From positions 63,248 through 127,247 of the forward strand of contig RQTK01000965.1 in assembly GCA_003991915.1 (NCBI GenBank): a stretch of 64,000 bases of DNA, given 5' to 3'. Positions 21,736-34,900 of the stretch are shown piece by piece; the first letter of the stretch is position 1; the number at the start of each line of letters is the position of its first letter. A program made the translations under genes and the position numbers. The stretch comes from Elysia chlorotica. Lineage: Eukaryota; Mollusca; Gastropoda; Plakobranchidae. The notes beneath the pieces were generated by a model. The model saw only the letters and a list, made by a program, of their open reading frames with translations, did not search any database and was not told the origin of the DNA.

Positions 21736-23369
21736 TAATAAATTGACAAAATAACAACACAAAATTGCGTTTGATCTTTTTTCCTTTGTCACTGTGCACA
21801 ATATGTTTTCATTGATAAAAGATTAAACACTGACTTCCTCGAGGTTTTCTTTGCCTTTATCTGCATAATTATTCTAGGGCATCGTATTTCTTAACAGTCA
21901 CAAAGTTAGGTAATGAAATCGCACACCTAACATCCCGAAACGGCCTTGAAAACATATCATTTGTAAATTCTTGATTCTTACTTCTTTGATTTTTTGGGTT
22001 TTGGGAGTTTTGGGTTTTTTTGTTTTTTTTTTCAATTGTCTTCCTTTAAACTGCATGTTTGTGTACAGTACAACATGTTGTTTCCAGGATATTGTGTCTT
22101 AAGAATAAAAAAAAGGAGAGAGGGGAAATGTGCATAAATAATTAAGACACCACTTACAACCACACAATTCAATCTAGTTATGATAAATGCTGTATTCACT
22201 TAAGGAAAGGTAGTTAGTACGCTATTAAAAAATGTAGGCCTCTCTTGTGTTAAAAAGTAATATTTTATAAATAGGTAACTTCAAATATGTATTTTAAATA
22301 TTTCATAAACAAGGTAGGATTTTGCGGCGCTCATATTAATATTGGTGCTAAGACCGATCATATAGAAGACATAGCCTCAAAGTTAATGAAATGCCTATGA
22401 AAATGTGATGCAGCGTTCACAACAGATTTTGTCGTCTGTGTAGAGGGAAAATAGGAATGGACGACTCAGATCCACAAATATTCCAATTAAAAAAAATCTC
22501 TTCACAGATACCTAGATGAATATCTTTATTTTAATGCATTTCAATCTTTAATAATTAATTATTGTGAGAAGTCTTTTCTTTTCATAAGGCATGGAACTGA
22601 GAACAAGCGTAAATTTGAGCGTAAGTATTTGTGAAATCTATTTCTATTTCCGTCGATTTATTTTAATGTAAGCGACATCCTGTTCTGAAAACACGTGAGG
22701 GATTGTTTCATAATGACTGTGTTAAACTCGATTTTTAAGTTAAAGTGAAAAAAAAGTTGTCTTAACATAACAAATAGGGAAAAAATATTGAGTCGCATCA
22801 TGACTCATCTAAGAATTTGTAACATATTCTAAAGAAAGGTGAATTAATGTTAATGTCGTACACAATTGAAAAAATTAATAATTGTTAATACAATGTAGTT
22901 CTTTTCGAATGTTCCAACTTACTCACATTGAAAGTTGCTATTTGAATACATTAACCAAACTTTTTCACTGAAAATAAGCACAAAGAGTTGGATTTTTCGT
23001 TATGATGCCTTCGTTTTTTTAACCGCCTATTCCGTGATGTACAAAATGGTCTACAAGTTGCTTGTGCACTATTTTAAACAGAAAAACTGACATAAACAGG
23101 CTTTAAACTTCTTCCAATCAATAGGTATATTTTACAGTGTGCCCGACATCAATTTCATAACATAAAAATGTTCAGCTCACTCACAGTCACACGTATCCTT
23201 GCCTGCTTTAAATTTAGACCATGTACTAAGGGTACTTTTCAATAGTTAAAGCTATACTTAGAGCGGCGTCAAGACGTAGGCCTATCGCACATCGTACTAT
23301 TGAATTTTCAACCCTTTGTCTCTTTTAAAAGTCTTTAAATGTAAATACCTATTATTTGAAACATTCTAG

Positions 23370-26300
23370 TTCGACAAAGAGAGAGGCTTCAACGTCCTGG
23401 GGAAGATGGTCTACGACGAGTACGAGAGGAGGATCAGCGAGTTTGAGGATGAGAGTGTCAACAAGACCAGAACTTACTATTTCAAAATCAAGCTTTACAA
23501 CGAGGTACGGTATTGCTTATTTAGTTAATTAGAGTAGTTGTGTGTGGTTATAATGATAATTAATACACATAATCGCAATAACGACAATAAATCTCATATA
23601 AGTAGGTGTAATCAAAATATCAGAAATACATCTGATACGCCTCCATGGACTCCGTTGGCTATTATGTAATGAATCATGATCATCATTGCCCTTTACGTTG
23701 GTAGAGTATAGACCAATAGTCAGAGAGCACCTTCTTGGGCACATTTTCCAAGTTGGCACCATCTATATCCTTCTCTTTTCATATTATTCCCAATACATTA
23801 TCTTCCAAGTCTAACGTGACCTACATCTGCCTCTTTGTCATAGAAGGTTCCTCTGTGTCGCCTGCCTTGTGATGCTCTTCTGTAGTTTTCTCAAATTGTG
23901 TCCTATCCACCATTGTCTCATTAGGCCTCTCCCTCCCTCCTTTTGTCTATGGTTAGCCTTTTTATCTCCTCATTTTGTTTTGTTATGCCACTTTATCCGC
24001 AAAAAAAAACAAAACAACAACAACAAAAACTCATTAAACATTTCTCTACAAATGTGTACGTGGAAAACACCCAAGGCGAACGTCTGAGAGGCAGCCTAAA
24101 AGTATGGCCTATTTCATCCAAAGTTGCTATTGAATAGTGAATGTAAAATATTTTGTAAAAAGAAGAAATTAATGACTTGAAAGCGTAATAATTAATCTTC
24201 AAACATAATTATTTATATTAAACGGATTCTACTGCATTTCACGACCAAGAGCATGAATTATTAACGCATCATTGAACTTTCGTCCATTCATTCCATATTC
24301 AGAACAAAGAGTACATTCTTGACCTGAAGACCAGGATGTGCAATGTGACCACCCCCCGCTCCCCATGGCACCCGTACGGTGTCCCCCCTGACGCAGAGTT
24401 CAGGGCCGAGGCCGTCGTAGGAGCCGCTGGCGTACCCGGGGAATCTGTCACGGTTGCAGACTTCGCTCACCAGACAACAGATGGTATGTCTTACTCTATA
24501 GTATAAGCCGTTTTTTTTTCGGCCTCAAGCCACTTCATAAGATTAAGGCAATACTAAGACCACATTATTATATAATTGTTACGTAAAATTTGATTAAAAT
24601 TTTGAGCTTTTAAAAAGCCGGTGATGCTTAAAAACCATGTGTACATACATGAAATATGGGGGCGGTAGTGAATCATTTAAGTGGTAGAGCGCTTGGTATC
24701 TATTCTGAAGGTCTCCATTCGTTTCTTTGATCGGGCAAATTTATTTATCCGATTTCGTCTCCAACTGGTTGGGTCAGCGTAAGTACAGGAAGTAGGCCTA
24801 CCCCCGGTCTGTGTATATGGTGCAGCACCTAAAATTGTCTCTCCACAATATAGCCTGGTTGCTGGCGTCGGACGTTAAAAAACCAAACGTTCCATTTTAC
24901 TTTATGACAGTTACTGTATAAAATCTCTCTCTCTCTCTCTCTCCCTCTCTCTCTCTACCGTTCTTTCCTTCCGCACTGCTTCCCTCTTCTCTATGATTTC
25001 CACCAACAATGTCCAGCGCCCAGAACCTGTAGGGTGATCCTGAAAGTTCACGTGCGGAAAATCCTTGAATTTATGTCTTTTTAATTTCAAAAACCTTAAC
25101 GCAAAGCGCCAATGTAATTCGTGCTGTAGAGTTGAATATTGATACAGCAGATTTTTCTTGGCGCGTTCTTTGGTCAATCTCAGATCAAAACCTGGTTGTA
25201 TAAATAACAGATGTCCCTTATCTTAGCTCGCTGTCGCTAGTTTACATCATCCTTATCTTTATTCACGGACCGTCCAACTGAAAGCGTTCGTGACATATGG
25301 GTCTAATGCTGTATTATTGACTTTTTCTTGAAGTTAACGTAATTATAATCACTATAGGCTTGTGAATATTGTGTGGAGAAAGAAAAAAATAACACAATGA
25401 AAACTTTTTCAATTAAGAAAAAAAAAAAAGAATTTTGGTGAGATAAAATGGCTCTTTAAAATTTATAAGAAACTAATAATATTGTAGAAGTATAGGCTTA
25501 TAAGTTCCTTCACATATTTTATATCGTTCTTAGTTGAAGCAAACTTTTCCGTAATTTCACATAACCATAGCTCATTGATTGGCACAGTATTTTAGAAATT
25601 TACGATAGCATCACCGATAGTCTTAAAATGAATTTATAGTATAGTACGCTAAGCCCTACTCATTGTCCTTATTAAAATTTATAGTATAGTACGCTAAGCC
25701 CTACTCGTTGTCCTTAATTTAGTAAATTCAAACTTTGGAAACTCCAATTTTTCATATGATGCAAAGACCAAAATGTCTATTGCAAACAAGTACCAGTCTT
25801 AACGAAACTGTCTTTTCTCACAAGGTGGCTTTGGATTCGCTGTGGCACGGGATTTTACAAATTAACGATATCACCACCGATAGTCATAAATATGAATTTA
25901 TAGTATAGTACGCTAAGACCAATTTTTCATAATGATGCAAAATTCAAAATGTATATTGCAAACAAGTACCAGTCTTAACGAAACTGTCTTTTCTCACAAG
26001 GTGGATTTGGATTCGCTGTGACAGAACCAAGCTGTTTCCCAGTTGGACACGCTTTCTTCTCTAAAGACTACGGTTTGGAGATCACAAAGTAAGTTTTCCC
26101 CTCACCCTTTGAGTTGTATCAGTTCTTCACGACTTTACTATTATGTAAAGCATTTTCTTTTTAGTCAACAGAGATGCATTATTATTAATTTTTACATAAT
26201 TAATTTCGAACATTTGAAACATTGCCATTACTTTTTATTTCTTATTACTTCATTTTAAAACAATATGTTAGTTACATAATGCGCTTATGGTATACTATAT

Positions 26301-26816
26301 AAATAGCGCAGCTCGATATAGCTAAGATGTTCTTGCTACAATTGTTTCTTTGAAGTGAACTAACAAACAGAAATTAAATTAGCCATTCAAAGAGGTAGGC
26401 CCTAATTCGATTTCTAAAAATATTTCATAAAGTCAGTTCTCTAGTTGATAGTTCCTGTTGTTATGATATCATTTTATGACTATGATAGATATTCAATGGC
26501 GTCACCTGATATCTTTTTGTGTTCCTAATGCATGCGTTTGTTTTTGGTTTTGAATTTTTTTTTCTTTGGTTTTGCTTTTTGTACCGTATTAATCTATGCG
26601 TATTACAGAACACACACACAAAAATGAATAAAAATAAAGTTTCAAAAAAAGAGTTTCCGATATTCCAGAATAAACAAGTGTGAGAGTGCCTATTTTGCAT
26701 TGCAGTGTTAAAATAACTAATGGTAACTTTCCTTTCTCTGCAGTTTCTACGATCTACAGAATGGTATCAGCGACCCTGAAGCTTTCAACATTCCTAAGGA
26801 GTGCATGTCTCTTTGA
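23370..26816 (+). CDS. Ependymin-related protein (copy 2); leader exon not found
   Basis: Four exons with the same phases and nearly the same lengths as the last four of copy 1: 23370-23504 (135 nt, phase 0-0), 24303-24483 (181 nt, 0-1), 26001-26088 (88 nt, 1-2) and 26744-26816 (stop TGA 26814-26816). The protein reads FDKERGFNVLGKMVYDEYER, YYFKIKLYNE, NKEYILDLKTRMCNVTTPRS, PYGVPPDAEF, GAAGVPGESVTVADF, TEPSCFPVG and FYDLQNGISDPEAFNIPKEC. All family blocks are present and the frame is open. No ATG with a signal peptide was found between 21.7 and 23.37 kb. A possible 32-nt exon at 22590-22621 (phase 1 to 0, donor GTAAGT) would fit the second exon by phase. Splicing copy 1 exons 1-2 (ending in phase 0) directly to 23370 would also make a complete secreted protein. 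Confidence 0.75.
24660..24886 (+). mobile_element. tRNA-derived SINE in an ependymin copy 2 intron
   Basis: A head with 'aagtggtagagcgcttgg' (A-box-like), then the family body 'gtctccaactggttgggtca' and a damaged 'gagacaggagt' region, then 'gtctctccacaatatagcct' and 'gtcggacgttaaa'. A diverged copy, inserted in the intron after exon 24303-24483. Confidence 0.65.
24922..24956 (+). repeat. (CT)n microsatellite
   Basis: CT repeat with one interruption, about 40 bp after the SINE tail. Confidence 0.9.
25600..26022 (+). repeat. Tandem duplication that copies a splice acceptor and exon start
   Basis: The block ending ACTGTCTTTTCTCACAAG plus the first 20 or so bases of the exon (GTGG-x-TTTGGATTCGCTGTG) occurs at about 25801-25845 and again at about 25977-26022, a shift of 176 bp. 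The upstream copy is followed by intronic sequence ('gcacgggattttacaaatta'), so it has no donor in frame. A second segment ('atttatagtatagtacgct') occurs three times in the same stretch. Confidence 0.8.
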
Positions 26817-26887
26817 TATGCTAACATCCACAATTAATAATATATTACATAGAATGTGAAATATGTTCTATTTAAATTTATTACTCA

Positions 26888-26893
26888 AATAAA
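26888..26893 (+). terminator. PolyA signal of ependymin-related copy 2
   Basis: AATAAA 72 bases after the TGA, followed by an A-run. Confidence 0.6.
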
Positions 26894-26899
26894 AAAAAA

Positions 26900-28020
26900 A
26901 TCTTTCAAATATTGCTTTAAAATATATTTAAAAAATAAACATCAATCATATATATTTAATTCATAGGTTTATTTTCTTATCACATTGATTATCACAGTTT
27001 TAATCCTTAAGTGAAAGTAATAAATAAAAAAGAAGGGGGAAAAACATTTAAAAAAAGTTAAGCAAGAGGACTTAAAATAATTAATTTTGAATTATTGTTA
27101 AACTATTAAGTCCTCAACATAATAACATTATAAATGTTCAGTGTTATTAACTTACAAGGTTTTGCAGCTAAGCAACATTTAAAAATTTGTTTCCTTTAAA
27201 AAATGTTTTTTTAAACAAGACCAAAAAAAATTGCTGACCTAAGCAGAATATTTTTTTCAACTATAGTATACACAAAAACTTTTGAATAACAAAAGTGGCA
27301 TGAACAAAGGTTCAAATAGATGCATGTATAATATTTTCTTTCATTTTAGGTAATAATTTCCTAACAACAAAAGCAAAGTTCAATGAAAGATACTGGGAAG
27401 CATATCTCAAAATTAAACTGCACTATCCTATATGCATTTTGTAAAACACTGTAAATGTATCCACATTTGTACATAGATAATGATTGTATTAACATTATTA
27501 AGCAGGCAGGCATATTTGACACTTCATATATTTTATATGAGACGCTGTATACAGAAGAAAGTTATCACAGATTCATGATCAATACTGGATTAGATTTCAA
27601 TAAGATAAGTTAAACATTACCACAATAATTTATCGCTGGTATGTATGCAATTAATATGGGGAAACATATTACCACTGACAGTGACAAAATCATTTTTTTA
27701 TATAAATTATGTTAAATAGAAGAAAAACCTTTAGGCTAATAGGGCTAATAAATCATACTTAAAAAAGATATCAGTTTTAGGAATAATATTTCTAAATTGA
27801 AAAAAAAATTAAATAGAAATGAGATATGATATATAATCAGTTTTTCCCCATTGAATTTTCATAATAAATTTAGAAATAAATCTCATATACATGCTTCTAT
27901 CTGATCATTATTTGCACAGACGTCTTGTTGCAAAAGAATGTCTAGTATTTTTTAACAATTTACTGGTGTTTCTGTACCTTAGAAACATCTAAATATACAA
28001 TAGCAATAATTATAACGATA
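26900..28020. other. AT-rich intergenic stretch
   Basis: About 75-80% A+T with no open frame of interest, no SINE and no recognised repeat. It lies between convergent gene ends (ependymin copy 2 on + and the 15-exon gene on -). Confidence 0.5.
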
Positions 28021-28146
28021 ATAGTAATAATAATAATAATAGAAGAAGAAGAAGAAGAAGAAGAAGAAGAAGAAGAAGAAGAAGAAGAAGAAGAAGAAGA
28101 AGAAGAAGAAGAAGAAGAAGAAGAAGAAGAAGAAGAAGAAGAAGAA
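28020..28146 (+). repeat. (AAT)n/(GAA)n triplet repeat
   Basis: A short AAT stretch is followed by about 35 uninterrupted GAA units. It is pure purine on one strand, so it could form triplex DNA and be length-unstable. Its poly-Phe and poly-Leu frames on the other strand are not genes. Confidence 0.95.
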
Positions 28147-28959
28147 AATTTTGAGTAAGTAAAAAAACAACTAGAATAAACGTTACAAAATATTGCAACT
28201 TAAGGTATCGAATAGTGTTGATAACATAGTTTTGACAGCAGTATCACATAATTTCTACAGTATCTAACTCAAGAATTTTATTATTCTTAATTCACCAGGC
28301 TCAACACTCAAATAAATCAATAAAAAAAAAACACCTTGACTAAAACAGTGCTACTCAAATACAATGAATTTGTATTCAAAGAACACCATTTATTCAAGAG
28401 ATAGATAAATCACCCAATTTTTCCCTTTTCGAATCTTTAGTATACTATACATGTATTTGATCCAACAAACTAATGTATAGAAAAACACTTCTCCCTCGAG
28501 CCATGACTGATATCATGCAGTGTAGTGTACAGTCAACAGATGGGTCAAAGAATGGAAAATGGCAAGCAGCAAGTAAAGGGTAAAAGGATTGACAGCCAAC
28601 TGACAGCAATCGTGAAGAAGTCAATGAAGTGATATAAAAATATATTTTATATATTGAGAATCTTGCGCCATGTTAGCGCAAAAAACAAGAGAACAAACCA
28701 AGACATAATAGCAGATCAAAGAGATAAAGCGTCAGGTTTAAAACGTTGGATGTGTGTGTGTGTGTGTTTTTCTCTGGGGAAAGAAGAGGCAAAGGAAGAG
28801 TTGGAGGGACAGTGAGAGAGGGGGGGATATATGTACCATATTGGCAGGACTGAGCCACACAAGGTTTCAACGAATCTTGCATCCAATGAGTTATTGAAAA
28901 AAAACACAAAAAAACAAGCTAGTCCGTTGAGTCTGAGGTGTACTGTATAAAGACTTATT

Positions 28960-31900
28960 TCAGTTATCCATCTCTGCCCTCCAGTTGGCAATCTCTTCCT
29001 CATCAAACCAATCGCTATCTTCATTCTGTGGAAATGTTTAAAAGAATCAAACTGGTCAAAGATATGACAATAATCATTTGAAGCTCTTACTACTTTTAGA
29101 GCATCATGAGCTTAGAATGAAATTGTAATTTGAAAATTTTGAAAATATGTATAGTTTCCCTTTTGAAATATAATGGCTGGATTCATATGTCGAGGATGAA
29201 TGGAAAAAGAATGTTTGGAAAGACAAATTGAGTTTGGTATAAATATATATCTAATCAAAACATGCTAAATCATGAATGTTAGGGGGATCAGGTGCTCCAA
29301 GGATAGAGCGTACAGATTCAAATTCAATACTTGCTCAGGCCGGCTCATTATTTTTCCTATATCTGCTGGCTGCATAGTCAAATGTTGTCAGTATAATGTG
29401 ACTGGCCAAGTACTTGTCTCCCACTCCGAGGTGTAAAAGCTGTATAGGATCTCCCTCAAGAGCTAAACTAAGAAAAGGCTTTGCTTTGTCCGATCAACAG
29501 TTTTATGCTGAAAAAATTGTACTGTTCAGCATAATCCCCTCTTCAGTGGACACTATTGCATGATAAGCTAACAAAGAGACTTGGTAAAGTTCAAACTAAA
29601 TTACAGAACTCTTGGTGAAAACATATTCCCTATACAGAGTTATTTTAAAGTGACTTGATTATATTTAAATTTAAACTCTCATATCAATATTGAAAACGAT
29701 TCCTGAAAATAGGTTTAAGAAATGTTTGCAGTGCAAATATCAGTGTGTTTGTTAGACGAGTATCTATCTTATAGAGATCTTTAGAAATTTATTAAAATGC
29801 ATTTAAATACAGAAAAACAACAGTAAAATATATAGGCTACTGGCAGCACAGAAATAATACTATTTACAATATTGAAAACGATTCCTGAAAATAAGTTTTA
29901 AGAAATTTAAGAAATGTAGGTAGTGCAACTATAAGTATATTTGTTGGACGAGTATCTATCTTATAGAGATGATAAAAATTAAAATGCATTTGTTTCCTTT
30001 AATTAAATATAGGAAAACAACAGTAGAATATATAGGCTACTGGTAGCACAGAAATAGTACTTTTTTAATCATCTCATAACAACAAATAATGGGATATGCT
30101 ATTGCGTTAGCTCAGTTATTATTCCATATTATTCCTCATCTGCTTCATAATGATATATCACTTACATCAGCTGCTGGTGTAGTCAACAAGCTGTATCGTT
30201 CATCCACTCGTGCTTCCATTCCCACACAATGCACATCAGCAGAGCAGTTTGAGGACTCAGCAAAAGTAAGAGATTGGCTACATGAAGCTGATTGGAATAA
30301 ACCTTCTTCATCTGAATATTTTATTTTTGATTGCTTACTTGGCGCTTGCAAGGAAAGCGTGTCATCTGAAACCATGTCTGACTTTTCACCTTGGGTATTC
30401 AAATACTCTGAAGACCTTTTTCGAGGAAAATTATCCTGTTTTACTATATCGACTGAGTGTATATGATCCACAAAAAAAGGGTCTTCTGCATCATTGTGTT
30501 GAAAATGTACACATTCAAATGACTGCCTTGGAGGGCTCTGAATAGACTTGAAAAATGAATCATCTGGAAACGAAATGTCATGTTGTGCACTTTGATGCTC
30601 TGGAGTGAAAGATCCACATTCTTGATTGAAGTTTGGCAGGTCAGTAAACTGCAAGGATCCACTAGTGTTTCCAAAAGTTTCATGTCTTTGATATTTGCAG
30701 TATGTTTCTGATTCATTTCGACATGCAAGACTGTGGCTGTTTTGTGCAATTGAATTCCAGTTAGAAAAACTGAACTCATTGTTATCATACTCATTATGAA
30801 TGTATGTGTCTTTGCTCATACTTTGATTATTGTTATTACTTTCCTGAAGTCTTCCGTACAATTCCCACGATTGTAAATCTCTTTCAGCTTTGACAATGTC
30901 ATCTCTAAACAACCGCTCCATGCAATAATCTTCTTCATTATCTAACATCCACACCTCTTCATCACGATTTTGTATAAAGCTTTGTGATGTCATTTCTGAA
31001 ACAAAATCTCTTCCATTTGTATCAGGTGTTGAATTTTGCAAGTCTTTTGTAGAACGCTCAAAACTTGGAGCGCATAAAGTGCTTATCTGACTATCTTCCC
31101 AGTCGTCAAAATTTTCGTCTGCTTCATCTGGAGACTAAAAAATAGAGGGTAAATTAGACAATATTTACTTACTGAAAATCTTGATTTCTAAATAAAGCGA
31201 TGTCAAGCAAATGCCTTACTTAAATTATAGATTTTAAAGGATGTGCGAAATTGTGTATTTGAAATCTTTCTTGTTTACAGCAAAAAAAAATCTTTTTGAT
31301 TTAATTGCAAAAAAAAAAACATGTGTTGCATTTAAATAGACAATATATCTCAAACTTGGCTAAGGGAGAGTATGTTGAATGACAGTAGTAAATAAACCAC
31401 AATATTGAACAATCGTTCTTCTTCTAAATTAATTCTTTTAACATAAATCCATTGTACAAGAAAAAAAAGGAACACAAAATTTTCATTAACATATAACAAA
31501 AAAATTGACTCAAAAGCAGATCAAAGAGATATCTGCTTAAATATCAATGACACTTTCATTTAAAATCAAATTTCGAAAATTGTTTGTGAATTAACAATGC
31601 ATATCTCAGAGAAGTCTCTGATATGATTTTCTATAGCTAACATAATACATATAGAAAAACATGTAATGGGTCAAATGACATTTTAAGGTTTCATATATTA
31701 AAAAAAACCCATCTATAATAAAATAACTTTTCTGAAACTTCATTATTCGAATATCTTATAAAACTTTCATGTTTCACCCTTCTTCCAAACGAAAATGTAA
31801 AAAAAAAAAAATAAAAAAAGATAAATAAGGACATATCTCACATGTGGAATCGGTGGATCATGGTCTGACGTAGATTGACCATTTATTACTTTCTTCAAGG

Positions 31901-34900
31901 CCTTTTCCAGATGCTGAGACATGACTAGTCTTGACGAAGTCTGCAAAGAAGATAACAGACCCAAGATACAATAATAATATGTCAAATGAAATGTGTAACC
32001 ATTGTCCATGAAGAAAACATCATTTAAACTACTGGTTGGTTAGTTTGTTCCTAAAAATCCATCACAGGCAACTAGGTTATATTGCAGAAAGGTCCTAAGA
32101 CTAAAATGTGACAGAGACAGTGCAGGAACACCAAGCCTATTGTCTCAGTTGCTCACATTAGATGAAACACTCAATCAGTAACAAACAAGGCAGTTCAATT
32201 GAGGAGAGGATCGAACTAAACATTCTCCCATTAAAGTTGCACGCTTTACCAATGTAAACTATTGGGCACATATGAAATAAAATAGTGACAAAGTGACTCA
32301 CAATGATGTTTGACCCACTCCCCCCCTACAAGTTAAGAAAGGAAATATACTTCATAAAAAATAAAAATGCACGAATAACTTCAACTTACAGGAACGAGAT
32401 TGCTAACTTCAGATCGGAAATCAATGTTTGTACTTCTAGTGAAGATATCCGTCAAAGAATTCACTACATCTGGAATCAATCGCTCGAATGATGAAGGATC
32501 AGCCAGTGCCTGGAAATACAGTTTAAGAGAAGCAAACATTCCTTGCTTGATTTGTATGTATGGAAAAAAAAAGTCTGATTGGCGTTTCAATCAGATAAAA
32601 GCGATGATTTTACAGACAATAAAACAACAACAAAAATGTTCAGCAAAATAAAATCAACAACAAAAAACGAGGAAATATTTACCTTATCCTTATGTTTTAG
32701 AGCGTTAGAAGTTCCAAATATTTTTGCAAGAGCAGAACTTGTACACTTTTCCAAAATGTTGAGATCAAGTATAGTAAGTAAATTTGCTGATATGTTCCTG
32801 TGGACAGCTTTGTTCACCAAAAAAGAAAAAGAAAAAGAAAATTGAAAAAAAAAAAGAAGACAGTTTTCTTAACAATATCATTATCATAGACAACTAAATG
32901 AATACTTTAAGTAATAAAATTATTATTTTAGCTTTCCAAAACACATCCTATTAATCATTCAAATAACTTTTAAAATATGGCTTTTTCCTTTTTTCAAATT
33001 TAAACAGTTTAAACACTAATGAAAACTTTAAGACACATAGAAAACGGCCAATATTTATAGCACGACACTGAATACAGGTAAAAGAAAAAGAGAAAAAAAA
33101 CACTGAACAGTTTCCCTGAAAAAGGTAGCATGTACGTATTTGAAATAAGTAAATCTAAGAATTTTTGTACATTTAAAAAGAGAAATATTGTACTATATTA
33201 ATTATATGTACCTGACAGTGATTCTGTGGTATCAAATGCTTTGTTTGCATGATCCAAAATGAAAGCAAATACCATGCAGAAACGATGACAGACAGATTTC
33301 CTTGAAGATAAATCACAAGAGTTAACTCTTTGAGCACGGACTTCAATACTATAGTTTGCTGAAAAAGAATATTCAGCACTGAAAAAAGTATTTATGATAA
33401 CTGATCTGATTAAGTATGTGTTCAGTACTTAGAAAAAAATGTTTGTTTTAGGGGTAAGAAAACTTAAAAAGGATTAATGCATATACATTTTGAATGATCA
33501 AGCCTTGAAATGAATCATTATTAGAACTATTTGGTGCCAAAGCTTTGAATTTGTAAATAAAACAATGAATTCATCTGTGCTTATGAAGTTTGAAACGTAC
33601 ATTATAAAAAACTATTGGCTTACATTTATCTGAGGCAAATAAAGCAAAATTTTCATCATACTTTTTTTTACTTTACTAGCTTTCATTATAAAGTCATGTA
33701 ATTTACAAAAGAACAATAAATAATAAAAAGAATTCAAAAACATATATTAATTTATTATTGCATATTTTCATACTCACAACATTTTGCAGGTGTTTTGCAA
33801 AACTTGATCCCAAAGTTAGAGAGGTGTAGGAATGCTTCTGGCTGCTCCATCAACTTTTTAGCAAACATGCTGATTATTAGTGGGACCCCATGAGGCCCGT
33901 AAAATAACAACTCCTAGAAATGTAAGGGTCAGCAATGCCAGTAATTGAAATTTAAAAGTTCCACATGGACATCCAAAGTGTACATTGTGAATAGAGTATT
34001 TCACACTCTTTCAATTCACTCACCACTGTATAGGAACAAAAATAAGCCCCATTCACATATAAAATTCTCCCCACAAAGCTACATAAGGGATAAAAAAAAA
34101 AAAAAGAAACTGTAAGAAATAAAGTAAAAATTGTTTTACAAATAACGAGATAACTCAAAATGTAGGCATTACTCATAATCTTGAAATGAATTGAATTTAT
34201 TTTCATGTTTATTCTACCAGTGGTCGTCCTCAAACTTTTAATTTATTCTGCTTTTACAGAGCTTTGTAGACCCCCCGCCAAAAAAAAAAACAAAAACAAA
34301 AAAACAACAACAACAACAAAAACACAAAAAAAAACAAGACAAATTTGTGCAAATATATGTCATGTGACCATTAGAACCAAAACTATAATTTTGGTGTATC
34401 AAAGTGCTATTTCTTATTTCTTCTGCCTTTCATGTAGCATATATAGCATGGTTTCTGTGAAAATTATATACCAGTCTTTCAAACCAAGAGGCACATGTGT
34501 AATTGTTACATAGCCTTTAGTCCCTACTTAGGTTTTCTACTCAAAGAAACACAACATAACACAGCAATACCAATATGACCCACACATTCGATGTATGACT
34601 TTAGTTTATTGGGCTATCAGTTGTTTCCCCTCCTATGATCTAAATGTCTTCTTTACTAAAGTAAATTTTACTCTTATTATTATTATTTTTAATACACTTT
34701 AATTATAAACATATACAGAAAATATTTTGAAAGAGGATACATAGATATGCCCAGGAGTTGTAGATTCCTTCCCCTTCTTTGGTACAAAATTTGCATCTCC
34801 ATTTAGTTCATTTATCTTGATCATGGGAATATAGAGCAATACACACTTAAGAGTGAGAGATGTTCTTTGTGAGTGTGACTGTGATACTCTGCAATCAGCC

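Noticed and set aside
23160..23260. ATG at about 23168 as start of ependymin copy 2 (MFSSLTVTRILACF)
   Set aside because: Somewhat hydrophobic, but no good donor follows (only GTACTT), it leaves an intron of about 130 bp, and it does not resemble the copy 1 leader.
27979..28198. Poly-Phe / poly-Leu frames
   Set aside because: Direct translation of the GAA triplet tract on the other strand.
30089..30466. Plus-strand open frame of 125 codons
   Set aside because: Antisense shadow of the 969-nt exon of the minus-strand gene, whose splice borders and phases fit that gene.
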